Assembly: GCA_963974445.1 (NCBI GenBank)
Contig: CAXBDI010000003.1
Coordinates: 8,878 to 72,877, forward strand
Origin: JACKII01 sp963974445
GTDB lineage: Bacteria > Pseudomonadota > Alphaproteobacteria > Bin95
Direction of reading: 5' to 3'
Length of the DNA stretch: 64,000 bases
A program made the position numbers and the translations under genes. Below the pieces are notes generated by a model. The model was not told the origin of the DNA. It searched no databases and saw only the letters and a program-made list of their open reading frames with translations. Below are positions 1 to 7,542 of the stretch, piece by piece; position 1 is the first letter of the stretch, and every line of letters begins with the position of its first letter.

Positions 1-231
1 GACGGCGACAACAATCTGGGCCAGGAACTCGACGAACTGCTGAAAGACCGCTTCCTGATCGGGTCCGCCGAGGATGTGGCGGAGCGCATGGTGATCCTGG
101 CGCAAGAGACCGGCATCAACCACCTGATCATGAGCGTGCAATGGCCGGGCATGCCGCAGGGCCTGGTGCTCGACACCATGCACCGCCTCGCCGCCGACGT
201 GTTTCCGCGGGTGCGGGCCGCGCTGGCTTAG
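1..231 (+). CDS. LLM class flavin-dependent oxidoreductase, C-terminal fragment
   Basis: The frame opens at base 1 and stops with TAG at 229-231, so only the last 76 codons of a gene starting outside the window are present. The stretch RFLIGSAEDVAERM followed by ETGINHLIM and QWPGM matches the end of bacterial luciferase-like monooxygenases, where the 'IGSPEDVAE' helix packs near the end of the TIM barrel. The family uses reduced flavin for oxygenation or hydride transfer; the substrate cannot be read from this fragment. It is the first of three LLM-family proteins in the window. The next gene follows after 15 nt on the same strand. Confidence 0.8.
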   Translation, partial: DGDNNLGQELDELLKDRFLIGSAEDVAERMVILAQETGINHLIMSVQWPGMPQGLVLDTMHRLAADVFPRVRAALA

Positions 232-246
232 GCGGAGCGGGCTGCG

Positions 247-960
247 ATGCCGAGCACCGAGCGCTACGCCATCTACTTCGCACCGGCGGAGGATGCCGAG
301 ATCTGGCGCTTCGGGACCGAATGGCTTGGCCGTGATCCAGCCACCGGCCAAACCCTGGCGCAGCCGGAGGTGCCGGGACTCTCCGCCCAACAACTCGCCG
401 CCGCGACCGAATCGCCCCGCGACTACGGCTTTCACGCCACCCTGAAACCGCCCTTCCACTTGGCCGAAGGGGTTGGTGCCGACGATCTGCGCAGCGCCGC
501 CCGCGCGTTCGCCGCCGCCCGCGCGCCCTTCGACGCGCCGCCGGTCAGCGTGCAGCGCATCGGCCGCTTCCAGGCCTTCGCCTTGATGGCCGAAAGCGAA
601 GAGATGCAGCGCCTCGCCGCCGATTGCGTCCGCGCGTTCGACCGCTTCCGCGCCCCGCCCTCCGACGCCGAACTGGCCAAACGCCGCGCCCGCGGTCTGA
701 CCGGGCGGCAGGAGACCAATCTGCAACAATGGGGCTATCCGTATGTCATGGAGGAATTTCGCTTCCACATGACCATGCTAGGCTCGACCCACGACGAGGC
801 CTTGCACGCCGCCGTCAGCGCCTACCTGCAACCCCGCGCCTCGCACTTCGCCGAACAGCCGTTGCGCGTCGACGCCGTCTGCCTCTATCGGCAGGAAACG
901 CGCAGCGACCCGTTCCTGCTGGTCGAGCGGTTCGCCTTTTCCGCCGTTGGCGAAGAGTGA
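247..960 (+). CDS. DUF1045 family protein, 2H-phosphoesterase-like
   Basis: The 237-residue product has the two H-x-T motifs of the 2H phosphoesterase fold: HAT at residues 63-65 within GFHATLKPPF, and HMT starting at residue 174 within FRFHMTML. DUF1045 proteins are often called 'putative phosphonate metabolism protein' because some lie in phn operons, and are related to LigT/cyclic phosphodiesterases. No phosphonate gene is seen within this window, so a phosphonate role is not supported by context. Length is normal for the family (about 230 aa). It follows the LLM oxidoreductase by 15 nt and may be cotranscribed with it. Confidence 0.8.
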   Translation: MPSTERYAIYFAPAEDAEIWRFGTEWLGRDPATGQTLAQPEVPGLSAQQLAAATESPRDYGFHATLKPPFHLAEGVGADDLRSAARAFAAARAPFDAPPVSVQRIGRFQAFALMAESEEMQRLAADCVRAFDRFRAPPSDAELAKRRARGLTGRQETNLQQWGYPYVMEEFRFHMTMLGSTHDEALHAAVSAYLQPRASHFAEQPLRVDAVCLYRQETRSDPFLLVERFAFSAVGEE

Positions 961-1006
961 CGCACCACTCTCAAATCCGCCGGATTCCGGCGTATGATGA
1001 TCGACC

Positions 1007-1504
1007 ATGACCGATACCGCCCGCTCGCCATTTTTGCTCGACGTGGTGCTATATCCGCACCGCTCGCTGCCGCCCCAAGGGTTTATGATCCTGATGATCG
1101 GCTTCGGCGCCGTCAGCTTCGTCACCGGCGCGGTGTTCGCGACCATGGGGGCGTGGCCGGTGCTGGGGTTTTTCGGCCTGGACGTGTTGCTGTTCTACTG
1201 GGCTTTCCGCGTGTCGTACCGCAGCGGCCGCCTGCGGGAGGTGGTGCGGGTGACGCGCCACCAACTCACCGTGCAGCGCGTGCAACCGGACGGCCGGCGC
1301 AAAACCTGGAGCTTCGAACCAGCCTGGGCCCGGGTCGAACTGTACAGGCCCGCGGAGCACGACTGCCGCCTTATCCTGGCCAGCGGCCAGCGCCGGCTCG
1401 CCATCGGCAAGTTCCTGCCGCCGGAGGAGCGGGTGGCCTTCGCCGCAACCTTGAGCGAGGCCTTGCGTGCCGCCAGAACCTACCCTGGCGGCGCGCAGAA
1501 CTGA
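1007..1504 (+). CDS. DUF2244 domain-containing membrane protein
   Basis: A 165-residue protein starting MTDTARSPFLLDVVLYPHRSLPPQGF, typical of DUF2244, in which an N-terminal 'PxRSLxxxGF' segment precedes a hydrophobic hairpin. Two membrane segments are visible at about residues 28-70, followed by a soluble region rich in Arg (VSYRSGRLREVVRVTRHQLTVQR). Function is unknown; in other alphaproteobacteria the family is often near cytochrome oxidase or DNA repair genes, which is not seen here. It lies 46 nt after the DUF1045 gene. A perfect CGCCGGA/TCCGGCG inverted repeat sits between the two, without a T run. Confidence 0.8.
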   Translation: MTDTARSPFLLDVVLYPHRSLPPQGFMILMIGFGAVSFVTGAVFATMGAWPVLGFFGLDVLLFYWAFRVSYRSGRLREVVRVTRHQLTVQRVQPDGRRKTWSFEPAWARVELYRPAEHDCRLILASGQRRLAIGKFLPPEERVAFAATLSEALRAARTYPGGAQN

Positions 1505-1540
1505 TAACCGACGGCATCGACTAATAAGCGCTTCTCTTTT

Positions 1541-1635
1541 CCCGCGCTCGACGCGGGATACATGCTTGAGATTACCATCCAGCACCATCGTTCGTCAGGA
1601 GCGCTCTGGCATGGGTCCCGGCTCGCGGCCGGGAC
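1541..1635. repeat. Composite palindromic intergenic repeat, copy A (95 nt)
   Basis: Two GC-rich hairpins face each other. The left arm is CCCGCGCTCGACGCGGG (1541-1557) followed by a CATGC..GAG segment. The right arm is CTCTGGCATGG (1604-1614) followed by a hairpin at 1615-1635 that begins GTCCCGG and ends CCGGGAC. The halves are themselves inverted relative to each other around CATGC/GCATG. The same architecture at nearly the same length recurs at 42735-42831 and 50015-50108. This copy lies between the convergent DUF2244 and dapB genes. No protein-coding content is seen in 1505-1670. Confidence 0.65.
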
Positions 1636-1670
1636 GAAGGCGTTATAGTCACGACCTCCTCCCAACCATA

Positions 1671-2474
1671 TTAGACGTTGAGCCCGAGGATATCCTTCAT
1701 GGTGTAGAGGCCTGGCGGCTTGCCGCCGGCCCACATCGCCGCGCGGACGCCGCCGCGGGCAAACAACTGCCGGTCGGTGCAGCGGTGGCTGAGTTCCAGC
1801 CGCTCGCCGGGGGCCGCGAATATCACCGTGTGCTCGCCGACCACGTCGCCGCCGCGCAGGGCCGCAAAGCCGATATCGCCCTGGCGGCGGGCGCCGGTCT
1901 GGCCCTCGCGGCTCCACTGCGCCACCGCATTGATGTCGACCTTGCGGCCCCGCGCTGCCGCCTGGCCGAGCCCGACTGCGGTGCCCGACGGCGCGTCGAT
2001 CTTGTGTTTGTGGTGCATCTCCATGATCTCGATGTCGTAGTCGGGGCCGAGCAGGCTCGCGACCTTTTCCACCAACGCGAACATCAGGTTAACGACGACG
2101 CTCATGTTCGGGGCGTAGACGATGGGCGTGGTCTTGGCCATCTCGTGCAGCACTGCCTCGTCTGCCGCCGAAAGGCCGGTGGTGCCGATAACATGGGCCG
2201 TACCGTGCTCGGCCGCCTGGCGGGCGTGGACGACGGTGGCGGCGGGGATCGAGAACTCCATCACCGCATCACAGGCCTGGAATACCGCACCGGCATCGTC
2301 ACCGATGGCAACGCCCAGCTTGCCAACGCCCGCCAGTTCGCCGGCGTCATGACCGAGAAAGGGGCTCTCCTGCTGCTCGCAGGCGGCGGCGAGCGTCGCC
2401 CCTTCGGTCTCGGTAATCGTCTGTGTCAGCATGCGGCCCATGCGGCCGCCTGCGCCGATAATGCCTAGCTTCAT
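1671..2474 (-). CDS. dapB: 4-hydroxy-tetrahydrodipicolinate reductase
   Basis: DapB reduces 4-hydroxy-tetrahydrodipicolinate to tetrahydrodipicolinate with NAD(P)H in lysine and diaminopimelate synthesis. The 267-residue product begins MKLGIIGAGGRMGRM, the N-terminal Rossmann glycine motif, and carries the signature MEMHHKHKIDAPSGTA, containing the catalytic His pair and the Lys and SGT substrate-binding residues. Full length for the family. It is the last gene of a minus-strand run, 48 nt after threonine ammonia-lyase. Grouping lysine synthesis with a threonine-degrading enzyme is unusual but both act in aspartate-family amino acid metabolism. Confidence 0.96.
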   Translation of the reverse strand: MKLGIIGAGGRMGRMLTQTITETEGATLAAACEQQESPFLGHDAGELAGVGKLGVAIGDDAGAVFQACDAVMEFSIPAATVVHARQAAEHGTAHVIGTTGLSAADEAVLHEMAKTTPIVYAPNMSVVVNLMFALVEKVASLLGPDYDIEIMEMHHKHKIDAPSGTAVGLGQAAARGRKVDINAVAQWSREGQTGARRQGDIGFAALRGGDVVGEHTVIFAAPGERLELSHRCTDRQLFARGGVRAAMWAGGKPPGLYTMKDILGLNV

Positions 2475-2522
2475 AACGACGTGTCCTCCCAGGAATTGTT
2501 CCTCATCCCCCAGTTTAGCGCC

Positions 2523-3755
2523 TTAGGCGGGCTCCAGGCCATGGGCATGCGTCGGCAGCACCTGGGCGGTGATCCCTTCTGACCCCAATGTGCGCACCAG
2601 CCGTTCGCCATGGGCGGCGTCGCGCACCTCCAGCACGAAGTCGATTTCCGTCAGCTTGATCGGCACATCGAAGAACAGCCGGTTGTGCTGCACCTCCAGC
2701 ACGTTCGCGCCGGCCTCCGCGATGATGCGGGTGGCGAGCGCCAGGCCGCCGGGCGCATCGGAGACCTCGACGCGCAGGCGCACCAGCCGCTTGTTGCGCA
2801 CCAGGCTGCGCATCAGGGTGGAGGCGAGCAGCGTCGCATCGATATTGCCGCCGGAGATCACAAGCGCCACCTTGCGGCCCGCGAACTTGTCGGGGTGCGC
2901 CAGCAATGCAGCGAGCGGTGCCGCGCCCGCCCCCTCCGCCACGTATTTGCCGGTGATCGCCAACTCCTGCACCCCCAACTCCAACTGGGATTCGTCGAGC
3001 ACCAGGATCTCCTCGACATGGCGCTCGATGATCGGGCGGGTGCGGGTGCCAGGGTATTTGACCGCGATGCCCTCGGCGATGGTCGGTCTGCCGCGCGGCG
3101 GCTCGGTTCCGGCGATGGCGCAGGCCATGGTCGGGTAGGCCGCCGCCTCCACCCCAATCAGGCGGATGGCGGGGTTCAACGCCTTGGCGGCAATGGCGAT
3201 GCCGGCCATCAGGCCGCCGCCGCCGATCGGCGCGACGATGGTGTCGACCTCCGGCGCATCCTGGAGGATTTCCAGCCCGACGGTTCCTTGCCCGGCGATG
3301 ATGCGGTCGTCGTCGTAGGGATGGATCAGGGTCAGGCCATCTCGCTCCACCAACTCGTCGGCGAGGGCGATCAGGTCGGCGAGTTCGTTGCCCTCCTGCA
3401 GCACCCTGGCGCCGAAGCTTTCGGTGCGGGCGACCTTGGCGAAGGGCGTGCCAAGCGGCATGGCGATAGTTGCCGGAATGCCCAGCCGGCCGGCGTGGTA
3501 GGCGACGCCCTGGGCGTGATTGCCAGCGGAAATCGCGATGACGCCGAGCCCGCGCTCCAACTCGCTGAGCGCCTGCAACCGGAACAGCGCGCCACGGTCC
3601 TTGAACGACGCAGTGATCTGCAGGTTTTCCAGCTTCAGCCAGACCTCGGCACCGGTCAGGGCCGAGAGCGACCGCGAATGCCGGGTGGGCGTTCTGACCA
3701 CATGCCCGTCGATAGCCGCCGCCGCCAAGCGGATATCTTGAAGTGTCACCGTCAT
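2523..3755 (-). CDS. Threonine ammonia-lyase with C-terminal ACT domain
   Basis: A PLP-dependent fold-type II enzyme that deaminates threonine (often also serine) to 2-oxobutyrate, the first step toward isoleucine or threonine breakdown. The PLP lysine is in SFKDRGA, the phosphate-binding loop in GGGGLMAG, and SGGN lies near the end of the catalytic domain. About 80 C-terminal residues (RLRVEVSDAPGGLALATRII) form one ACT domain, matching the 400-410 aa class rather than the long biosynthetic IlvA with tandem ACT-like domains. The start is placed at 3755 because AAGGA lies just upstream; an in-frame ATG 33 nt further upstream lacks a site. It follows the GNAT gene by 32 nt. Confidence 0.92.
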   Translation of the reverse strand: MTVTLQDIRLAAAAIDGHVVRTPTRHSRSLSALTGAEVWLKLENLQITASFKDRGALFRLQALSELERGLGVIAISAGNHAQGVAYHAGRLGIPATIAMPLGTPFAKVARTESFGARVLQEGNELADLIALADELVERDGLTLIHPYDDDRIIAGQGTVGLEILQDAPEVDTIVAPIGGGGLMAGIAIAAKALNPAIRLIGVEAAAYPTMACAIAGTEPPRGRPTIAEGIAVKYPGTRTRPIIERHVEEILVLDESQLELGVQELAITGKYVAEGAGAAPLAALLAHPDKFAGRKVALVISGGNIDATLLASTLMRSLVRNKRLVRLRVEVSDAPGGLALATRIIAEAGANVLEVQHNRLFFDVPIKLTEIDFVLEVRDAAHGERLVRTLGSEGITAQVLPTHAHGLEPA

Positions 3756-3787
3756 TGGCCGCGTCCTTCCCTGGCGGCGCGGTTCCA

Positions 3788-4819
3788 CTACGCCAGAACT
3801 GGCTGCCGCGCCGCGTCTTGCTGAACATAGCGCAGCAGAGCCTTGGCGTCGTTGGTGAAGAGTTCGACGCCGCCGAACCAGGGCTCGCCGATAGCCCGCT
3901 GCATCAGCAGCGCATCCTGATCCATCCAGCGCGGCAGCAGCGCGCCGAACCAGAACCCGGCCTCCCGCATCGCCTCGACCGCGGCGTCCGTACAGGGCGA
4001 GCCAAGCGCCAGCGCCAGTTGCACCATGGTGCGGCGATTGCGGCGGGCGTCCGCGGTCGCCGCAGCGACACGCGCCGGCAGGTCCGCGCCGATGCGGCGG
4101 ACGTTGATCCGCACCAGGTCGAAGCGGGGCAGATCGACAACCTCGATCTGGCTGGTTCCGGCATGATCCAGAGGCTGGTCGGATGTGGCGAAAGCGCGGG
4201 TCAGGTGAAGCTGGTCGTAGAGCGCCAGCATCAGGTCGCTGTAGGCCGACGGCAGATACGAGACCTGCGCCGGCGCATCATCCATCGCGCGGTATTGCAG
4301 TACGGTCGCGGTCGGCCCGGCGCCGGTTGCCTCGATCTGCATCATGCGGGCGGGAACGAAGCCGATCTCGAAGCCGACATCGACGAAATCCGCCTTCCAC
4401 AGCGCCCGCTGCGAGAACACATGGTTGGTCAAGGCCGCACCGAACAACCCGCAGCAGGTTGGGTCACGGTCGGACACGTCAACGCAGCGGTCGATCAACT
4501 GGCCGAGCAGCCCCTGGGTGCGGTGGCCCGGATCGACAACACCCTGGCCCAACTCCCTCACACCGGTATACGGGGCCGACTGCACAATGCCCAGATGGCC
4601 GACCGGCAGCCCGTGATCATTGCGGGCAATCAGCGATTGGCAGGAGCCATCGGCGTTGGCGCGGCGGAACGCCGCTGGATCATAGACCTGATCCGTCAGG
4701 TAGTGATCGCCATAGATCTTTCGAAACAGGCTAGGCAGGTGCTCGGCATCTTCGGGAGAGAACCGATCGATATCGTACTTGATTTGTTCTTTAAAAGCTT
4801 GTGAAGCGGCTTCAGTCAT
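3788..4819 (-). CDS. GNAT-like acetyltransferase (long form)
   Basis: A 343-residue protein with an N-terminal acyltransferase-like half: the IYGDHYLTDQVYDP segment, GHLGIVQSAPYTGVRELGQGVVDPGHRTQGLLGQLI (the V-x-P-x-x-R-x-x-G/A acetyl-CoA loop) and a C-terminal half with GFWFGALLPRWMDQDALLMQR. This arrangement resembles the GNAT part of proteins in which an HATPase_c/anti-sigma kinase domain is fused N-terminally; that ATPase domain is absent here. The substrate is unknown. It is the first gene of the minus-strand run toward dapB, with an AAGGA 11 nt before the ATG. The family match is from motif recognition only. Confidence 0.65.
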   Translation of the reverse strand: MTEAASQAFKEQIKYDIDRFSPEDAEHLPSLFRKIYGDHYLTDQVYDPAAFRRANADGSCQSLIARNDHGLPVGHLGIVQSAPYTGVRELGQGVVDPGHRTQGLLGQLIDRCVDVSDRDPTCCGLFGAALTNHVFSQRALWKADFVDVGFEIGFVPARMMQIEATGAGPTATVLQYRAMDDAPAQVSYLPSAYSDLMLALYDQLHLTRAFATSDQPLDHAGTSQIEVVDLPRFDLVRINVRRIGADLPARVAAATADARRNRRTMVQLALALGSPCTDAAVEAMREAGFWFGALLPRWMDQDALLMQRAIGEPWFGGVELFTNDAKALLRYVQQDAARQPVLA

Positions 4820-5221
4820 GGCTCAGCAGGTCCTTTCGAGCGGTTAGTGGATCGAGGTTACCGGTTCAGTTTCAAAGGGTTAAAGACAGCCTTAGCCAGT
4901 CCTTGGCCCCGTAGGCTCCGTCTGGCGGCGACGGAGGAGAAAGTGTTGAGATTTGCTTGCGGCAGGGGCATGGCGTTAAACAACCTTAAGGCGATTGATT
5001 TACCATTATAAGTTGTATTTCATTGAATAACTCGTTAACGATCCAGATTGAATCCATCGATATTTCCGCCTGCTTTATCTGGCCAAACCGCGTCGCCGGA
5101 CCGCAATTCCCGCAACGCTGCACCGGCACGATACGGTGGCGGGCGAGACATTCGGCAAGCGGGCGGCTAGCATGACCGTCCCGTCCTTCCGGACGGTCGG
5201 AACAGCGGATGGGAGTGCCCA
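4820..5221. other. 402-nt divergent intergenic region with AT-rich core and a hairpin
   Basis: This region separates the divergent GNAT and dehydrogenase genes and probably holds both promoters. The middle (about 4975-5050) is clearly AT-rich compared with the flanks. An 8-bp perfect inverted repeat, GACCGTCC (5174-5181) and GGACGGTC (5191-5198) with a 9-nt loop, lies 23 nt before the dehydrogenase ATG, where it would fall in the 5' leader. It has no T run, so it is more likely an operator or leader hairpin than a terminator. No convincing gene is present. Confidence 0.5.
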
Positions 5222-6133
5222 ATGAGCGATCAAGCGAGCAGCCAAACCCTGGGCTTTGTCGGCCTGGGCGTCATGGGGGAGGCGATGTGCCGGAACCTGG
5301 CGAAGAAGAGCGGGATGCCTGTGCTGGCCTTCGACCTGCGGCCGGAGCCGTTGCAACGGCTGTCGGCGGATGGGATCGAGAGCGCGATGTCGCTGGCCGA
5401 TCTGGCGGAGCGCGCCGGCATCATCTTCATGAGCCTGCCGGGCGAGCCGCAGGTGCGAGCGGTGGCGCAAGGCGCCGACGGTTTGCTGGCGCGGATGCGG
5501 GCCGGGCAAACCCTGATCGACACCAGCACTTGCCCGGTGACACTGGCGCGGGAACTGGCGGCGGAGGCGGCGGCCAAGGGCGTGGATTTCGCCGACGCCC
5601 CGGTGGCGCGCACCGCGCAGGCCGCCAAGGACGGCACGCTCAGCATCATGGTCGGCGGCACGGAAGAGGTGTTTCAGCGCATCGAGCCGCTGCTCTACTG
5701 CATGGGCGACGCGATCACCCATTGCGGGTCGGTCGGCGCCGGCGAGGCGGTGAAGCTGATGAACAACATGGTCGTCGTCCAGACCGTCCACGCCATTGCC
5801 GAGGCGTTGACGGTGGCCAAGGCCAGCGGCGCTGTCGATGGTCACGTTTTGTTCGAAACGATGGCCAAGAGCTCTGGCGACAGTTTCGTGCTGCGCAACC
5901 ACGGCATGAAGTCGATGTTGCCGGATACCCACCCGACGCAGTCCTTCCCCATCGACTACATTTTGAAAGACCTGAGCTATGCGATCAGCCTGGCCGAGGA
6001 AAACGGTGTGAGGATGGAAGGCGCCTACGCGACGCGCAACATTCTGGAGCGGGCGGCGGAAATGGGCTTCGGCGACCGCTATTACACCGTATTGATCAAG
6101 GCGATCGAGGGCGCGCTGGACCCGCAGGACTGA
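5222..6133 (+). CDS. NAD(P)-dependent beta-hydroxyacid dehydrogenase
   Basis: A 303-residue member of the 3-hydroxyisobutyrate dehydrogenase family. The N-terminal FVGLGVMGEAMCRNL is the Rossmann glycine motif with its helix; GEAVKLMNNM contains the catalytic Lys and the conserved Asn. The substrate loop, normally DAPVSGG, reads DAPVARTAQAAKDGTL. An Arg in this loop is known from YihU-type 3-sulfolactaldehyde reductases, where it contacts the sulfonate; YihU's Ser four residues after the Asn is Val here. The exact substrate is therefore open: a sulfonated or carboxylated aldehyde or hydroxyacid. It converges on the enolase-superfamily gene with an 11-nt gap. Confidence 0.85.
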   Translation: MSDQASSQTLGFVGLGVMGEAMCRNLAKKSGMPVLAFDLRPEPLQRLSADGIESAMSLADLAERAGIIFMSLPGEPQVRAVAQGADGLLARMRAGQTLIDTSTCPVTLARELAAEAAAKGVDFADAPVARTAQAAKDGTLSIMVGGTEEVFQRIEPLLYCMGDAITHCGSVGAGEAVKLMNNMVVVQTVHAIAEALTVAKASGAVDGHVLFETMAKSSGDSFVLRNHGMKSMLPDTHPTQSFPIDYILKDLSYAISLAEENGVRMEGAYATRNILERAAEMGFGDRYYTVLIKAIEGALDPQD

Positions 6134-6144
6134 GGCCCGGGGCA

Positions 6145-7299
6145 TCACCCGGCAACCTCCGCATGGAACACCAGGTCGCCGGCGAGGGCCCCGGTGTCGG
6201 GCACGATGCCCAGGCCCGGACCTTCCGGCAGGGAGAATTGGCCAGCGGCGACGGCTTTAGTTTCCGGTACTAGGACCGAGCGTAGCGGGTTCGGGTTCGA
6301 ATCGATCTCCAGCCGACCCGTGCCGCCGACCGCCGCCAGCACATGCGCCGAGGCGATCTGGCCGATGCCGCCGGCCAGCCAATGCGGGCAGTAGCGCTTG
6401 CCCGCCGCAGTCGCTTGCCGGCCGATGGTGAAGGACTGGGTGACGCCGCCCCATTTGCCGACATCCGGCTGCGCCACGTCGAGCCAGGCCAGAGCCGCCT
6501 CGAACGCGGCAAGGCCACGGATGTTTTCGCCGCCGGCGAGCGGCATGTGCATGGCGGCGCGCAGGCGTCGCCAGTCTGCCGGCGCCTCGTCGACCGGCAT
6601 CGGCTCCTCCAGCCATTCCAGATCGAAGTCGCGCAACACCGCCGCCATCAAAGCGGCTTGTGCCGGGTCCCATTTCTGATTGGCATCGACCATCAGCGCC
6701 TCGGTCCCGGCCACCTGATCGCGGGCGGCCGTGAGACAGAAGATGTCGTGCTCCCGTCCGAACCCGACCTTGACCTTGAACGCCTGGAAGCCCTCGGCCT
6801 GGCAACGGGCGATGGTCTCGTCTGCGCCGCCGGGGTTGATGCCGCTCGCATAACACGGCACGGCGGCGGTCCTGCACTGAGGGTTGAGCAACCGGCGCAC
6901 CGGCAGTCCCGCCTTGCGCCCGGCCAGATCCCATAGGGCCATGTCGATACCGCAACAGATGGCGGCGAAGGGCCCGGGCTCGCCGCTTTGCAGGGCGAGC
7001 AGCCGCGTCAACGCCGCGGTCTCGTTGAAGAAATCGGCGACGCTCCGGACTTCGCGCCCTAGAAGCGCCGGCAGTACCGCCTCAACTGCCAACTGGGCGC
7101 GGTACTCGGGCGTCGGTGCCGGGAAGTTGCCCCAAATGTCACCCCACCCGACTGCGCCGTCGCTATCCTCGATGCGGATGCTGGCGGTCGCCCGCGAATC
7201 CTGGTTGCCGAAACTGTTCTGCACCGGCTCGGCGATGGCGACCCGCCAGACGAACACCTCGAATTTGGCCAGTCGGAAAGGCGGATAGGTTTGAGACAT
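6145..7299 (-). CDS. Enolase-superfamily enzyme (mandelate racemase/muconate lactonizing type)
   Basis: The 384-residue product has the capping domain followed by the modified TIM barrel of the enolase superfamily. Visible residues are the K-x-K base motif (KVKVG), the three metal ligands in MVDANQKW, WLEEPMP and GGENIRG, QPDVGKWGG on the next strand, and a His in PHWLAGGIG that could form an Asp-His dyad. Members abstract a proton alpha to a carboxylate to racemise, lactonise or dehydrate sugar acids; the substrate is not identifiable. The start at 7299 has AAGGA 10 nt upstream; an in-frame ATG 75 nt earlier lacks one. Its promoter side holds the repeats at 7404-7444. Confidence 0.85.
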   Translation of the reverse strand: MSQTYPPFRLAKFEVFVWRVAIAEPVQNSFGNQDSRATASIRIEDSDGAVGWGDIWGNFPAPTPEYRAQLAVEAVLPALLGREVRSVADFFNETAALTRLLALQSGEPGPFAAICCGIDMALWDLAGRKAGLPVRRLLNPQCRTAAVPCYASGINPGGADETIARCQAEGFQAFKVKVGFGREHDIFCLTAARDQVAGTEALMVDANQKWDPAQAALMAAVLRDFDLEWLEEPMPVDEAPADWRRLRAAMHMPLAGGENIRGLAAFEAALAWLDVAQPDVGKWGGVTQSFTIGRQATAAGKRYCPHWLAGGIGQIASAHVLAAVGGTGRLEIDSNPNPLRSVLVPETKAVAAGQFSLPEGPGLGIVPDTGALAGDLVFHAEVAG

Positions 7300-7403
7300 G
7301 GCGACAGCGGTCCTTGCATTTGCTGCGAAAGCGACAGTCTGGCAAGCGGACTGCGGTCCCGCCAGTGCCGGCATTTACGCGACGACAATAGGAATCCATA
7401 GAC

Positions 7404-7444
7404 AAGAACATAATGTCAACACAATTGTTCCTTAATTGTTCTTT
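7404..7444. promoter_or_regulatory. Operator-like repeats over a TTGACA box
   Basis: On the plus strand AAGAACA (7404-7410) and TGTTCTT (7437-7443) form an inverted repeat. Between and overlapping them are two abutting 11-bp direct repeats, AATTGTTCCTT (7423-7433) and AATTGTTCTTT (7434-7444), one helical turn apart. On the minus strand a perfect TTGACA lies at 7419-7414, in the right direction to serve the enolase-superfamily gene, although no good -10 was found at 16-18 nt. This pattern suits a transcription-factor site in the divergent region between that gene and the acylase gene. Confidence 0.4.
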
Positions 7445-7542
7445 TTCTGAAATGCGAATTTACCCGCAAGCGTGTCGCGTTGACTCCGAGGGCGACCGGC
7501 CCCCACCTACAGACCTGATTAGTATTTTCGATGCGAGGCGGG

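Noticed and set aside
978..992. CGCCGGATTCCGGCG palindrome between DUF1045 and DUF2244 genes
   Set aside because: Perfect but short, with no T run and in GC-rich DNA where such pairs are common; not called a terminator.
2610..3824. Long plus-strand frame (404 codons) opposite threonine ammonia-lyase
   Set aside because: Composition is that of an antisense frame in GC-rich DNA, and the minus strand has the full enzyme with active-site motifs.
4986..5222. 78-codon minus-strand frame before the dehydrogenase gene
   Set aside because: No recognisable domain, no ribosome site, and it covers the divergent promoter region; the AT-rich portion gives a biased translation.
5075..6148. Long minus-strand frame (357 codons) opposite the dehydrogenase
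   Set aside because: It is the antisense shadow of a clear dehydrogenase, with His/Arg-rich composition and no motif.
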